Positions 17,685-27,297 are shown, counted from the stretch's first letter. The stretch is 64,000 bases of DNA from Luteibacter rhizovicinus DSM 16549 (GCF_001887595.1 NZ_CP017480.1:2081001-2145000), one strand, 5' to 3'. Notes: generated by a model from the sequence alone, not told the origin. Numbers and translations are program-made.

Positions 17685-18422
17685 TCAAATATTCAAAGCC
17701 CTGCCGCCATCGACACGAATCACTTGCCCAGTCGTGTAATGCGCATCCAGCAGCAACCACCGCACGGCTTCGGCCACATCGTCCGGCTCGCCCTTGCGCG
17801 CTAGCGGCGTCTTCGCGATCAGTGCCTCTGCGGCTTCTTCCGGCTTGCCGGAGGCGGGCCAGAGAATTGCGCCCGGCGCGACCGCGTTCACCCGCACGTC
17901 CGGCGCAAGATCCTTGGCCAGCGCCTGCGTCAGCATGACCAGCGCCGCTTTCGCCATCGAGTAGACGACGTGCCCGGCGAGCGGTCGCTCCGCGTAGATA
18001 TCGACGATGTTGACGATGGCGCCATGCGCCGCACGTAGTGCCGGCGTCGCGGCCTGGGCGAGAAAGAACGGCGCGCGTGCATTCGCGGCGAAAAGATCGT
18101 CCCAGTGCGCGGCGGTGGTCTCGCCGATCGGTGTGGGATAGAACGCCGAGGCGTTGTTGACCAAGCCGTCGAGCCGGCCGAAGTGCGTGAGCACGGAGTC
18201 CACCAGTGCGGTGGGCGTGTCATCGTTTTCGAGTGCGCCGGCGAACGTGTGTGCACTATTCGTCCGCGTGGCATTGAGTTCCTGAGCGAGCGCCTCTGCC
18301 TCATCCGCCGAGCTTCGGTAGTGGATGGCGACGGCGCAGCCTGCAGCGTGCAGGCGTCGCACGATAGCGGCGCCGACGCGGCGGGCACCTCCGGTAACCA
18401 GAATGACCGGCTGCTTGTTCAT
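17685..18422 (-). CDS. Pteridine reductase (SDR family)
   Basis: This 245-residue short-chain dehydrogenase has the TGxxxRxG variant of the cofactor motif (VTGGARRVG) that marks pteridine reductases (PTR1/FolM-like), then NNASAFYPTPIG and the YSMAKAAL catalytic segment. It likely reduces dihydrobiopterin/dihydromonapterin or dihydrofolate with NADPH. Xanthomonadales carry such genes near folate genes; folB and folK are about 1.7 kb away on the other strand. Substrate is inferred from family motifs. Confidence 0.85.
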   Translation of the reverse strand: MNKQPVILVTGGARRVGAAIVRRLHAAGCAVAIHYRSSADEAEALAQELNATRTNSAHTFAGALENDDTPTALVDSVLTHFGRLDGLVNNASAFYPTPIGETTAAHWDDLFAANARAPFFLAQAATPALRAAHGAIVNIVDIYAERPLAGHVVYSMAKAALVMLTQALAKDLAPDVRVNAVAPGAILWPASGKPEEAAEALIAKTPLARKGEPDDVAEAVRWLLLDAHYTTGQVIRVDGGRALNI

Positions 18423-18473
18423 CGCGACTCCCTGTTCAATCCGGGAGGAGCTTGCCGCAAACAGGGGCGCGCG

Positions 18474-19445
18474 TCACGTCGCGGCCCGGGGCTTGCGGGC
18501 GGCGGTCTTCTTCGCAGGCGCCCGACGTGCGGTCACTTTTTTCGTGGCCTTGCTTGTCGCCTTGGCGGCCGCTTTCTTCGCCGCTGGCTTGGCTACCTTG
18601 GTTGCTTTGGTCGCGACGGATTTGCGGGCGACGGTTTTCTTTGTCGTGGCGCGTTTGCGTGTGGCCGCGGGCGATGTCTTGCGGGCTGCTGTCTTCGGCG
18701 CGGGTGGATCGCCGGCGGAGCCGGCTCCTACAGGGGCTTTTGCGTCGGGGGTGGCGGTCCCCTTCCGGGCGCGAGATGTCTTGCCTTGCTCTCGGCCGTT
18801 CGGTTCGCTGCCGTCCGGATCGTCGTCGATGTGGATCTCGCCGCTGAAGAGGTCGATCGCGGTCTTCGCCACCTGGCCCGTGTCGTAGTACGCGTAGGCA
18901 CCGACGCCGAGGGCGCCGACCACCGGTAGCCAGCGGGAAATACCCTTGCCGACAGCGCGCTTGGAGACGCTGACGCCGATGCGGCCGGCCAGCCGCTGCA
19001 ACACGCTGGTCGCGGTCGTGCGGAAGACAAGGCGATCGCCGACCCGGATGGCGACGTCGCGGAAGGCTTGCGCGGCGGTGTGGCGGAACAGGCACCAGAG
19101 CATCTGCTCGCGGCCCAGCTTCGGTGTCTTGCCATACGCCGCGGCGATATCGCTGACCAGCTGGCCCTGGATGCGCCAGATCGCGACGAGTTCGGGCAGC
19201 ACGGTGAGCCAGCCCAGCGGACCCGGGGGCAGGGCGAGCGAGCCGGCGGTGATGGCGGCCTTCTGCGCGGCGGATGAGGCCAGTCGGCGACACTCCTCGG
19301 CGGCGTCGCCCTTCACTCGGGGGACCTCACTCTCGGGAATGCGGCTGACGAACTCGAGAATCGCCTTGGCGACAGGGCTCTCGCCGCGCTCGGCGGACAC
19401 GGGAACGATCTCTTTCGAGGTCGAGGTAGGGTCCTTTTTGGCCAT
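18474..19445 (-). CDS. EcsC-like protein with a histone-H1-like Lys/Ala-rich tail
   Basis: The 323-residue protein has two parts. Residues 1 to about 200 resemble EcsC-family proteins: GPLGWLTVLPELVAIWRIQG and a second hydrophobic region near LPVVGALGVGAYAYYDTG. From about residue 235 the sequence is an extended Lys-, Ala- and Thr-rich tail built of repeats such as KKAAAKATSKATKKV, like histone-H1-like bacterial proteins (AlgP type), which suggests nucleic-acid or polyanion binding. The ATG at 19445 follows a good GGAGA. A REP-like unit is embedded in frame at 18706-18733. The EcsC label is moderate; the tail composition is certain. Confidence 0.65.
   Translation of the reverse strand: MAKKDPTSTSKEIVPVSAERGESPVAKAILEFVSRIPESEVPRVKGDAAEECRRLASSAAQKAAITAGSLALPPGPLGWLTVLPELVAIWRIQGQLVSDIAAAYGKTPKLGREQMLWCLFRHTAAQAFRDVAIRVGDRLVFRTTATSVLQRLAGRIGVSVSKRAVGKGISRWLPVVGALGVGAYAYYDTGQVAKTAIDLFSGEIHIDDDPDGSEPNGREQGKTSRARKGTATPDAKAPVGAGSAGDPPAPKTAARKTSPAATRKRATTKKTVARKSVATKATKVAKPAAKKAAAKATSKATKKVTARRAPAKKTAARKPRAAT
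18706..18733 (-). repeat. REP-like unit inside the coding sequence
   Basis: On the minus strand this reads tgtaggagccggctccgccg followed by gcgatcc. It has the same build as the intergenic units (GTAGGAGCCG-loop-CGGCGAT) but with a GGCTCCGCC centre. It is translated in frame as PVGAGSAGDP and forms the linker before the Lys/Ala tail. Confidence 0.7.
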
Positions 19446-19578
19446 CGGTCTCTCCGGGCATGCGATGGCAAGCATCGTCGCGTGGCCTGCGTGAGTCCGC
19501 CATGAAGCGAAAGGGCGATGAAACCCCGTCGGGCGGATAGTGACTTCCGGCGGATTTCCCCCATCCTCCGATTTCATT

Positions 19579-19595
19579 ATGATACGTTATAACAT
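19579..19595 (+). promoter_or_regulatory. Candidate Zur box before the TonB receptor gene
   Basis: ATGATACGTTATAACAT matches the gammaproteobacterial Zur consensus (ATGTTATAnTATAACAT) at 13 of its 16 defined positions, with a perfect right half-site TATAACAT. It ends 22 bases before the receptor ATG, a good place for repression. The match was judged by eye and the left half is imperfect. Confidence 0.4.
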
Positions 19596-19617
19596 CGCTA
19601 CCCCAGAAGAGTCCCCG

Positions 19618-21735
19618 ATGACCCCCGCTCGCCTCGCGCTCTGCATCGCCCTTGCCCTGTCCGCCGCCCCCGCCTTCGCGGACGACACCACCGACGCCAC
19701 CGACCCGCAGAAGGCCACGAACCTTGGCGCGGTGGACGTCACCGCCCGTCTCGACGAGGCGCGTAACAGCCTGTCGCCGGACACCGGCAGCAGCCAGTAC
19801 GTCATGGATCGGCAGACGATCCAGGCCCTGCCGCTGGGCGATTCCACCCCGCTCAACCAGGTCATCCTGCAGGCGCCGGGCGTGGTCCAGGATTCCTACG
19901 GTCAGCTGCATGTGCGTGGCGATCACGCCAACCTGCAGTACCGCATCAATGGCGTGCTCATTCCGGAAAGCATCGGTGGCTTCGGCCAGACCCTCGACGC
20001 GCGCATGATCGACAACGTGAAGCTGCTCACCGGCGCGCTCCCCGCGCAGTACGGTGAGCGCACCGCGGCCATTGTCGACATCACGACGCGTACGCCGAAA
20101 GACGGCATCGGCGGCACCGTCGGCATCACCGGCGGCCAGTACGGCACGCTGAACCCGAACGCCACGCTGTTCGGCAAGACGGGCGACTGGAGCTTCTTCC
20201 TCACGGCCAACTATCTCGAGAACGACGTCGGCATCGAGAACCCCACGGCCAGCCGCAAGGCGGTGCACGACCACACCAACCAGGTGAAGGCGTTCGGCGA
20301 CGTTTCCTACCTCATCAATAACGACACGCGCCTGAGCTTCATGTTCGGCGTGACCAACAACCGCTTCGACATCCCGAACAACCCGGGCCAGACGCCGCAG
20401 TTCGGTTATCTCGATGTGACCAACTTCGACTCGGCCCAGCTCAACGAGCGCCAGCAGGAAAAGACGCGCTTCGGCGTCCTCAGCCTGCAGGGCAAGATGG
20501 GCTCGACGGCATACCAGGTGTCGGCCGGTGAGCGTTACAGCAGCCTGGACTTCACGCCGGACGATATCGGCGACCTGATGTTCAACGGTGTCGCGTCGGA
20601 TGTGCGTCGTGCCAACCGCGCCAGCACCTTGCAGGCGGATTTTTCCACGCCGTTGGGCGACAACCACACGCTGCGCTACGGCATGTACGGCTCGTTCGAG
20701 CGTGCGGCGTCGAGCAACGATGCGCTGGTCTTCCCGGCCGATGACGACGGCAACCAGACCTCGACCACACCGCTCAATATCCTCGACTCCAGCCGGATCC
20801 TGGCGCGCACCTATGCGGTGTACCTGCAGGACGAGTGGAGCATCGGCGACAAGTGGACCGTGAACTACGGCGTACGCGGCGATCGCTACGAGGCCTTCCG
20901 TACCGAAAGCCAGCTCAGCCCGCGTCTTGGCCTGGTTTACCAGGCGACCGACACCACGACGATCCACGCGGGTTACTCGCGTTACTTCACGCCGCCGGCC
21001 AGCGAGCAGATCAGCCCGGTTTCCATCGCCAAGTTCGCCGGCACCACCAACGCGCTTCCCGACAGCGGCAACGACACGCCGCTGGCCGAGCGCTCCAGCT
21101 ACTACGACGTCGGTATCTCGCAGAAGATCGGCGACAAGTGGACCGTCGGCCTGGACAGCTACAACCGCCGCGTCTCGCGCCTGCAGGATGAGGGTCAGTT
21201 CGGTACAGCGCTGCTGTACTCGACCTTCAACTACGACCAGGGCCGGATCAAGGGCAGCGAGCTGACGGTGAACTACACCGATGGCGCCCTCACGGCGTAC
21301 TTCAACTTTGCGTACAACCGCTCGGTGGGCAAGCGGATCATCACGGGTCAGTACAACTTCAACCCGGACGATCTGGCCTACATCTACAACAACTACATCC
21401 ACCTCGATCACGACCAGAAGTACACCTCGTCGGGTGGCATCAGCTACGCCTTCTCCGAGGGCACGCGCGTTGGTGCGGACTACCTGTTCGGTTCGGGCCT
21501 GCGTCGCGATGGCGCGGTGCCCAATGGCGACACGATACCGGGCTATTTCCAGCTCAACCTAAGCCTGGCGCACGACTTCGACCTGACCAGCATCGGCAAG
21601 ACCCACGCCCAGCTGGCCCTGGTCAACGCACTGGATCGTACCTACGAGATCCGTGACGGCTCCGGTATCGGCGTCGGCGCGCCGCAGTTCGGTCCGCGCC
21701 GTGGCGTGTTCCTGTCGTTGCAGCAGGATTTCTGA
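19618..21735 (+). CDS. TonB-dependent outer-membrane receptor, possibly zinc-regulated
   Basis: This 705-residue receptor has a signal peptide (ARLALCIALALSAAPAFA), a plug domain at about residues 55-170 (VILQAPGVVQDSYGQLHVRG, LTGALPAQYGERTAAIVDI), and a 22-strand barrel ending in LSLQQDF with the C-terminal phenylalanine needed for BAM insertion. It imports a substrate across the outer membrane with energy from TonB. The substrate is not evident from the protein. The Zur-like box at 19579 hints at zinc or a metallophore (ZnuD-like role). An in-frame ATG at 19579 exists, but it would overlap the operator and put 13 residues before the signal peptide. No siderophore genes are nearby. Confidence 0.9.
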   Translation: MTPARLALCIALALSAAPAFADDTTDATDPQKATNLGAVDVTARLDEARNSLSPDTGSSQYVMDRQTIQALPLGDSTPLNQVILQAPGVVQDSYGQLHVRGDHANLQYRINGVLIPESIGGFGQTLDARMIDNVKLLTGALPAQYGERTAAIVDITTRTPKDGIGGTVGITGGQYGTLNPNATLFGKTGDWSFFLTANYLENDVGIENPTASRKAVHDHTNQVKAFGDVSYLINNDTRLSFMFGVTNNRFDIPNNPGQTPQFGYLDVTNFDSAQLNERQQEKTRFGVLSLQGKMGSTAYQVSAGERYSSLDFTPDDIGDLMFNGVASDVRRANRASTLQADFSTPLGDNHTLRYGMYGSFERAASSNDALVFPADDDGNQTSTTPLNILDSSRILARTYAVYLQDEWSIGDKWTVNYGVRGDRYEAFRTESQLSPRLGLVYQATDTTTIHAGYSRYFTPPASEQISPVSIAKFAGTTNALPDSGNDTPLAERSSYYDVGISQKIGDKWTVGLDSYNRRVSRLQDEGQFGTALLYSTFNYDQGRIKGSELTVNYTDGALTAYFNFAYNRSVGKRIITGQYNFNPDDLAYIYNNYIHLDHDQKYTSSGGISYAFSEGTRVGADYLFGSGLRRDGAVPNGDTIPGYFQLNLSLAHDFDLTSIGKTHAQLALVNALDRTYEIRDGSGIGVGAPQFGPRRGVFLSLQQDF

Positions 21736-21744
21736 TCGGCCCCG

Positions 21745-21778
21745 GGATGCCGCGCTCCTGAACCGGGGCGCGGCATCC
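21745..21778 (+). terminator. Terminator-like hairpin after the TonB receptor gene
   Basis: Eleven-base perfect arms (ggatgccgcgc / gcgcggcatcc) with a twelve-base loop lie ten bases after the stop. Only a weak T-rich stretch follows (gttatcc), so termination may be partial; the methyltransferase gene starts 15 bases on. Confidence 0.55.
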
Positions 21779-21792
21779 GTTATCCTGAGGGC

Positions 21793-22986
21793 ATGAACGC
21801 CAAGCTTCCCGAACCCGGCGCCGACGAGCGCGCCCACTCCGATCATCTTTCCGCCCTGCTGCGTGAGGAAATCGCCTCCCACGGGCCGATGACCTTCTCG
21901 CGCTTCATGGAGCGCTGCCTGTACACGCCCGGCCTCGGCTATTACAGCGCGGGCAAGGCCAAGTTCGGCGGGGATGGCGACTTCATCACCGCGCCGGAGA
22001 TCGGCACGCTTTTCGCCCGTTGCGTGGTCCGCGCGCTCGAGCCGGTACTTGCCTCCCTGGGCCCCGACGCGGACTTCCTCGAACTGGGTGGCGGCAGCGG
22101 TGCCTTCGCCGAAGCCGCCCTGCTGGCCCTCGATGCCGCGGGTCGTCTGCCGCGTCGCTTCATGATTCTCGAACCCAGTGCCGACCTTCGTGAGCGTCAG
22201 CGTGAACGCCTGCATGCTGCCTTGCCGGCCGAACTGTTCTCCCGTGCGGTGTGGCTCGACGGTCCGCCGGAGCAGGACTGGGACGGTGTGCTCTTCGCCA
22301 ACGAAGTGATCGACGCGCTGCCGACCACGCGCTTCACGGTGCGCGACGGCGAAGTGTACGAGGAGTACGTGGTCCTCGACGGCGACGGTCGCTTTCATCG
22401 CACGGACCGCCCCGCCGATGCCCTGGTCAGCGGCGCCGTGCGTCACGTCGAGCGCGATCTCGGTCGTGATTTCGAAAACGGTTATCGCACCGAGATCCTC
22501 CCGCAGTTGCCGTACTGGATGCAGGCAGTGGCTGGCTCGCTCAGGCGTGGCGCGATGTTGTTCGCCGATTACGGCTATACGCGCAACGAGTTCTACCTGC
22601 CGGAGCGCACGGACGGCACCTTGCGTGCGTTCTATCGCCATCGCATGCACGGCGACGCGTTCTACCTGCCCGGCCTGCAGGACCTCACGGCCTCGGTGGA
22701 TTTCACCGGTCTTGCCGAAGCGGGCAACAACGCCGGCTTCGGTGTCGCGGCGTACATGCCGCAGGCACCGTTCCTGCTGGCTGTGGGCATGCAGGAGTTC
22801 TTCGAGAACGATTACCTGATGCTGACCGACGAGGCCGCGCGCTACCGGCTCGCCCAGGAAGTGAAGAAGCTGACCTTGCCCGAGCAGATGGGCGAGCGCT
22901 TCCAGGTGATGCTGTTCGCCAAGGGCATCGAAGCCTCGGCCCTGCCCGAAGGCATCCTCGCCGCCGACCAGGGCTCGCGCCTGTAG
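21793..22986 (+). CDS. MidA/NDUFAF7-family SAM-dependent methyltransferase
   Basis: The 397-residue protein of the COG1565 (DUF185) family starts with the characteristic SHGPMTFSRFMERCLYTPGLGYYS segment and has the SAM-binding motif FLELGGGSGAFAEA. The mitochondrial member NDUFAF7 dimethylates an arginine of complex I subunit NDUFS2; the bacterial substrate is not known for certain. The stop TAG at 22984-22986 is formed by the first bases of a REP-like unit. An NDUFA9-like gene lies two genes away, which may be chance. Confidence 0.9.
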   Translation: MNAKLPEPGADERAHSDHLSALLREEIASHGPMTFSRFMERCLYTPGLGYYSAGKAKFGGDGDFITAPEIGTLFARCVVRALEPVLASLGPDADFLELGGGSGAFAEAALLALDAAGRLPRRFMILEPSADLRERQRERLHAALPAELFSRAVWLDGPPEQDWDGVLFANEVIDALPTTRFTVRDGEVYEEYVVLDGDGRFHRTDRPADALVSGAVRHVERDLGRDFENGYRTEILPQLPYWMQAVAGSLRRGAMLFADYGYTRNEFYLPERTDGTLRAFYRHRMHGDAFYLPGLQDLTASVDFTGLAEAGNNAGFGVAAYMPQAPFLLAVGMQEFFENDYLMLTDEAARYRLAQEVKKLTLPEQMGERFQVMLFAKGIEASALPEGILAADQGSRL

Positions 22987-23006
22987 CCGATGAATCGGCT
23001 CCTACA
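22984..23006. repeat. REP-like unit that supplies both stop codons of convergent genes
   Basis: tagccgatgaatcggctcct followed by aca fills the whole 15-base gap between the methyltransferase gene (plus) and cca (minus). The plus-strand TAG (22984-22986) and the minus-strand TAG (complement of 23002-23004) both fall within the unit. Confidence 0.8.
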
Positions 23007-24234
23007 AAGAGCGGTTCCTCGGCACAGCCGCAATCGCCTGGGCCTGGGCCTTCTTCATCGCCTCGCCGATAGCGGGCCCATGCAAACCCTGATCGACAAA
23101 CGGCTGCGACGTGATCGCAGCCGCCGCCTTGCGGCAGTCACGCAGAAAATCCGCCTGCGGATACGGCGCGTCTTCGCTGCCCAGCCGGCCTTGCTTGTCC
23201 GCCATGCAGGCCAGCAGGAACGTTTCGAGGCGCTCGGGTCGTCGTAGTGCGCCGAGCGCATCGAGCAGGCGCAGGATCGTCGTCGGCTTCAGTTCGAAGG
23301 CCATGTGCGCATTGAGATGGTGCTTGCAGACGAGCTCGGCCATCGACGCGTACTCGAACGGCACCTTCAGTCGTGCCGAGATCGCCCGCACCGGTTCGAT
23401 GCCGCGCTGCTCATGCATGATGTGGCGGGGCAGCACGTCGGCCGGTGTCAGGGCCTTGCCCAGGTCGTGGGTGAGCGCGCACCAGCCCACGAGAGCGTCG
23501 CCCGGTGCCAGTCGTGCGGCGGCGTCCAACACCAGTTCGATGTGTATGCCTGTGTCCACTTCCGGATGGAACTCCGGTCGCTGCGGTACGCCGTACAGCG
23601 CATCCACTTCCGGAAACAGCACGCGAAGCGCGCCGCTTTCGCGAAGCACGCGGAGGAAGACTGAGGGAGCAGGCTCGGCCAATGCCTTGCGCGTCTCCGC
23701 CCAGACACGCTCCGGCACCAGATGATCGATTTCACCGTCGTCGACCATGCGACGCATCAGGGCCATGGTCTCGTCGGCCACACGAAAGCCGAGCGGCGCA
23801 TAGCGGGCCGCGAAACGCGCCACGCGAAGCAGGCGTACCGGGTCCTCGATGAAGGCGGCGGACACATGGCGCAGCGTACGCGAGGCGATATCGGCGACGC
23901 CGCCGAAGGGATCGACAAGGCGGCCGTCTTCGTGCTGGGCGATGGCATTGATCGTCAGGTCGCGCCGCTCGAGATCCTGCTCCACGGTGACGCCAGGATC
24001 GGCGTGGAACGCGAAGCCGTGGTAGCCGCGCCCGGTCTTGCGTTCGGTGCGGGCGAGCGCGTATTCCTCCTTGGTGTCGCCGTGGAGGAAGACGGGAAAG
24101 TCCTTGCCGACGGCCTTGTATCCGGCAGACAGCATCTCCTCGGGCGTGGCGCCCACGACGACCCAGTCACGATCGACGACAGGGCGGCCCAGGAGTTGGT
24201 CGCGGACGGCGCCGCCGACGAGATAGATATCCAT
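23002..24234 (-). CDS. cca: CCA-adding tRNA nucleotidyltransferase (multifunctional)
   Basis: This 410-residue class II nucleotidyltransferase starts [16 protein letters not shown] and has the catalytic DRDWVVVG, the RRDLTINA motif and a C-terminal HD domain ([14 protein letters not shown]). It matches the E. coli-type Cca (412 residues) that adds CCA ends and carries phosphatase and 2',3'-phosphodiesterase activity. The start at 24234 equals the family start. The last codons and the stop lie in a REP-like repeat. The next gene upstream ends seven bases before the ATG, so the genes 27297-23002 form one transcription unit. Confidence 0.95.
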   Translation of the reverse strand: MDIYLVGGAVRDQLLGRPVVDRDWVVVGATPEEMLSAGYKAVGKDFPVFLHGDTKEEYALARTERKTGRGYHGFAFHADPGVTVEQDLERRDLTINAIAQHEDGRLVDPFGGVADIASRTLRHVSAAFIEDPVRLLRVARFAARYAPLGFRVADETMALMRRMVDDGEIDHLVPERVWAETRKALAEPAPSVFLRVLRESGALRVLFPEVDALYGVPQRPEFHPEVDTGIHIELVLDAAARLAPGDALVGWCALTHDLGKALTPADVLPRHIMHEQRGIEPVRAISARLKVPFEYASMAELVCKHHLNAHMAFELKPTTILRLLDALGALRRPERLETFLLACMADKQGRLGSEDAPYPQADFLRDCRKAAAAITSQPFVDQGLHGPAIGEAMKKAQAQAIAAVPRNRSL

Positions 24235-24241
24235 GTGGGCG

Positions 24242-25183
24242 TCAGTGGTGGTGACGCGCACGCGCGTCGTCGAGACGGCGCTGGCGAACGGGTTTGCCGA
24301 GCAGGCGGGGTAGCCACGCGGAAAACGACTGCGGCACGATACCTAGTTGGGCGAGCCCGTCGACCTTGCCGACCGAGTCGGTGCGCAGCGTGCGGAAGTT
24401 GTCCGGCGTGAACGGCTTGCCTGGCGCGAACTGGGCGAGCTGCGCCTGTAGCCGGCCGAGCGCATCGGGCATCGGAACGACCCAGCGACGACGGCCGCGC
24501 GCATCGCGAATGGCGCGTACCACGTCGATCAGGGACACGGTCTCGCGGCCGTAGAGTTCGAAGGTACGCAATACCGAGATCGCCGGATCGGCGATCGCGC
24601 GTGCCATCGCCTCGACGACATCGCCTACGTAGACCGGTGCGATCTTCGCGTTGGGGCGGGGCAGCGGTATCACCGGCGCGATCGCCATGAGTTTGTCGAA
24701 GCGGGAGACCAGGCCGTCGTTCGGTCCGAAGATCGTGCTCGGTTGGTAGATGGTCCAGTCGAGCGTGGAGGCCTTCACCAGTGCTTCGGCTTCGCCGCGC
24801 GTGCGCAGGTAGGACGACAGTCCCTGGCCTGCTTTCAGCGAACTCATCTGGTGAAAGCGATGGACGCCCGTGTCACGGCAGGCCTCGACGAGCAGGCGCG
24901 TCAGGCCCACGTGGGCGCGTTCGAACGTGTGACGGCCACTTTCGTTGAGGATGCCGACAAGGTTGATCACGGCATCCGCGCCGGCCACGTGGCGGCGCAG
25001 GGTGGCTGGGTCGTAGACATCGGCGCTGGCGACGGTGACGTTGCGGCCGACGACGCTATGACGGCGGCCCTGGCGATTACGCGAGAGCAGGATCAGTTCG
25101 TGCCCGTCCGCCGCCAGTCGCGGCACGAGCGCGCCGCCGACGAAACCGGTGGCGCCGAGCAGGACGATCCGCTGGGGTTTCAT
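24242..25183 (-). CDS. NDUFA9-like NAD(P)-binding protein
   Basis: The 313-residue atypical/extended SDR protein starts with the glycine motif [21 protein letters not shown] and has [12 protein letters not shown] and [12 protein letters not shown], typical of the complex I NDUFA9 subunit family and of bacterial NAD-dependent epimerase-like relatives. It may bind NADPH and work in quinone or lipid metabolism; the bacterial function is unproved. The ATG overlaps the stop of the lytic transglycosylase gene by four bases. Confidence 0.85.
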   Translation of the reverse strand: MKPQRIVLLGATGFVGGALVPRLAADGHELILLSRNRQGRRHSVVGRNVTVASADVYDPATLRRHVAGADAVINLVGILNESGRHTFERAHVGLTRLLVEACRDTGVHRFHQMSSLKAGQGLSSYLRTRGEAEALVKASTLDWTIYQPSTIFGPNDGLVSRFDKLMAIAPVIPLPRPNAKIAPVYVGDVVEAMARAIADPAISVLRTFELYGRETVSLIDVVRAIRDARGRRRWVVPMPDALGRLQAQLAQFAPGKPFTPDNFRTLRTDSVGKVDGLAQLGIVPQSFSAWLPRLLGKPVRQRRLDDARARHHH

Positions 25184-27297
25184 GGCTGGGCATCCGGTGA
25201 GGCGGGCGCCGACGACGCCGCGGCCGGTGCCGGCTGCAAGGCGGCAGGCGCCGCGGGAGCGGTGTCGCGTCCGCTGCGGGCCACGGCCGCGGCGGGTGCC
25301 GGGCACGTGACCGGCTTGCGCAGGGCACCTGACGAGGGCAGGGCATAGGTGCTGCCGATCCGGGTCATCCGCGTACTGATCGGCAAGGCGTTGCCGGTGA
25401 GGCGCCAGTCGTAGATCACCGCGAACGCCATCACGCGGGCGACGTACTCGCGTGTTTCCTTATAGGGGATGCTGACGACGAACAGATCCGGGTCCAGCGT
25501 GCCGCGTGCCGTCAGCCACTGGTCGACCTTGTTCGGGCCGGCGTTGTACGCCGCGCTGGCCAGCCAGGGAGCGCCGTTGTAACGCTCGGCCATCTGCGAG
25601 AGATAGCGTGTGCCCAGCACGATATTGGTGGCCGGGTCGTAAAGGCTGTCGCCGCCGGACCAGGTGAGTCCGTTGCGCTTGGCCACGAGCGAGGCCGTGC
25701 CGGGAAGCAGCTGCATGAGTCCACGCGCATCCGCGCCGGAGCGGGCATCGGTCATCCAGGCGCTTTCGGCGCGGATGATCGCGTAGGCCCACGGCGCTTC
25801 GATGCCGGCCTGGCTGGCCTGTTCGACCACGCCGTCCTGGCGGGCCAGCGGGAAACGTTGTTCGTAAAGGCGCAGGGCGTCGCCGGACGACAGGCCGAAG
25901 ACCGCGCGGTCGTACCAGCCCTTGCGGAAGGCGAGATCGGCGGCGAGACGCTGGGTATCGGCGTCGCGCCCGGCAAGCGCGGCCGTCCATTCGCGACGGC
26001 CCTGCTTCTGCAGACCCACCGCATATAGCTCGAAGGCGCGATCGAGACCGGGGTCGGCGAGCAGGGCGGCCTCGCGGCGTTCGTCGGTCGCCATGGTCGA
26101 CGGGCAGATGGCGTACGCCGAGTCGATGCGGTCGGCGGCAAGAAAGCCGAAGTAGGTAGCCTCTTGCGACACCGACTGGTACAGCGCCTTCGCTTCACCC
26201 TGCCGGCCCAGCTTGCCGAGGACCAGTGCGCGGAAGTAGCGCCATTCGCCGTCTTGTTTCTGGGATTCGCCCAGGGCATCCAGGGCCGCGAGGGCCGCCG
26301 TCCAGTCCTGTCGTGCCAGCGCCACACGCACGCGCCATTCGCGCGTGGCATCGGTCTGCGCGCCCGGCGGCAGGGCGGCCAGGCGATCCAGCGCGGACTC
26401 GTCGAAGTCCGTCGCGTGGAACAACGCCAGTGCGTTTTCGATCGCACCGCGCTGTTGCTCGCTGAGCGTGAAATGCGAGGACAGCGAGCTCCACGCACCA
26501 TCGGCGATGGTGGACTGCTTACGTGCCATACGCTGAAGGGCGAGCGTCACGGCTTGTCGGTGGCGCGGCGTGTCGGGCCAGTTCGCCGCATCGCGCAGCG
26601 CTGTCGCCGGGTCGTTGAGGGCTTGCGCGATACGCTGGGCGACGATGGCATCATCGGCGGGCAGCCACGGGGCAAGGGCGGCCACGGTGCCACCCTTGCC
26701 GGCATCGGCGGCAGTCTGGATCCGCGTCCAGACGCGCTCGGGCGTCAGCAGGCCCTGATCGTGGGCGGCGGACAGTACCGGATCGCAGGCATTGGGCAGG
26801 CTGGCCTTCTTCCACAGGTCGGCAAGGTCGCGCTCGAAGACGAGCGGCTCGCCGCGCGACAGCTTCGCCTGCAGGGCGAAGCAGGTCAGCGCATCGCCCA
26901 GGCCGGGCTGGTACATCGCACTGAACGTGGCCCAGTCCTTGCGGCGGGCGAGCTCACCGAGGTAATCCTTGCGCAGGTCGGCAGCGGGAATCAGCCCGGG
27001 GTAGCGGGCCAGGTAGGCATCGACCGGGCCGCGGTCAAGCGTGCGCAGGTCGTGTTCGAGGGAGGCCGCTTCAAGGTAGGGGAACAGCACGTAGCCCTCC
27101 AGCCCCGTCGCCTGCGCCCGCCATCCGTCACCACCCTGCTGGGCCGCGGCGTACGCCTGGCGAAAGCGGGCCCGCTCGGCATCCGTCCCGCTGGCCGCGG
27201 CGGAAAACGCGGCCGTCAGGCTGCAGACGGCGAGGACGAGTCCGCCAAGCAGGCGGAGGGAGCGATCGACGCGTCGTGCTGCCGGGGCGGATGCCAT
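25180..27297 (-). CDS. Soluble lytic murein transglycosylase
   Basis: The 705-residue protein has an N-terminal signal or anchor segment (LLGGLVLAVCSLTAAFSAAA), a long alpha-superhelical region and a C-terminal SLT domain. The catalytic Glu is in IIRAESAW near residue 512, followed by ADARGLMQLLPGTA and AAYNAGPNKVDQWL. It cleaves the glycan of peptidoglycan to 1,6-anhydromuropeptides, as does Slt70. The last 50 residues are Ala/Pro-rich. It is the first gene of the slt-NDUFA9-cca unit and is divergent from the GH17 gene at 27418. Confidence 0.92.
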   Translation of the reverse strand: MASAPAARRVDRSLRLLGGLVLAVCSLTAAFSAAASGTDAERARFRQAYAAAQQGGDGWRAQATGLEGYVLFPYLEAASLEHDLRTLDRGPVDAYLARYPGLIPAADLRKDYLGELARRKDWATFSAMYQPGLGDALTCFALQAKLSRGEPLVFERDLADLWKKASLPNACDPVLSAAHDQGLLTPERVWTRIQTAADAGKGGTVAALAPWLPADDAIVAQRIAQALNDPATALRDAANWPDTPRHRQAVTLALQRMARKQSTIADGAWSSLSSHFTLSEQQRGAIENALALFHATDFDESALDRLAALPPGAQTDATREWRVRVALARQDWTAALAALDALGESQKQDGEWRYFRALVLGKLGRQGEAKALYQSVSQEATYFGFLAADRIDSAYAICPSTMATDERREAALLADPGLDRAFELYAVGLQKQGRREWTAALAGRDADTQRLAADLAFRKGWYDRAVFGLSSGDALRLYEQRFPLARQDGVVEQASQAGIEAPWAYAIIRAESAWMTDARSGADARGLMQLLPGTASLVAKRNGLTWSGGDSLYDPATNIVLGTRYLSQMAERYNGAPWLASAAYNAGPNKVDQWLTARGTLDPDLFVVSIPYKETREYVARVMAFAVIYDWRLTGNALPISTRMTRIGSTYALPSSGALRKPVTCPAPAAAVARSGRDTAPAAPAALQPAPAAASSAPASPDAQP

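Noticed and set aside
19327..21411. 694-codon minus-strand frame over the TonB receptor gene
   Set aside because: Antisense to a complete receptor with signal peptide, plug and barrel end.
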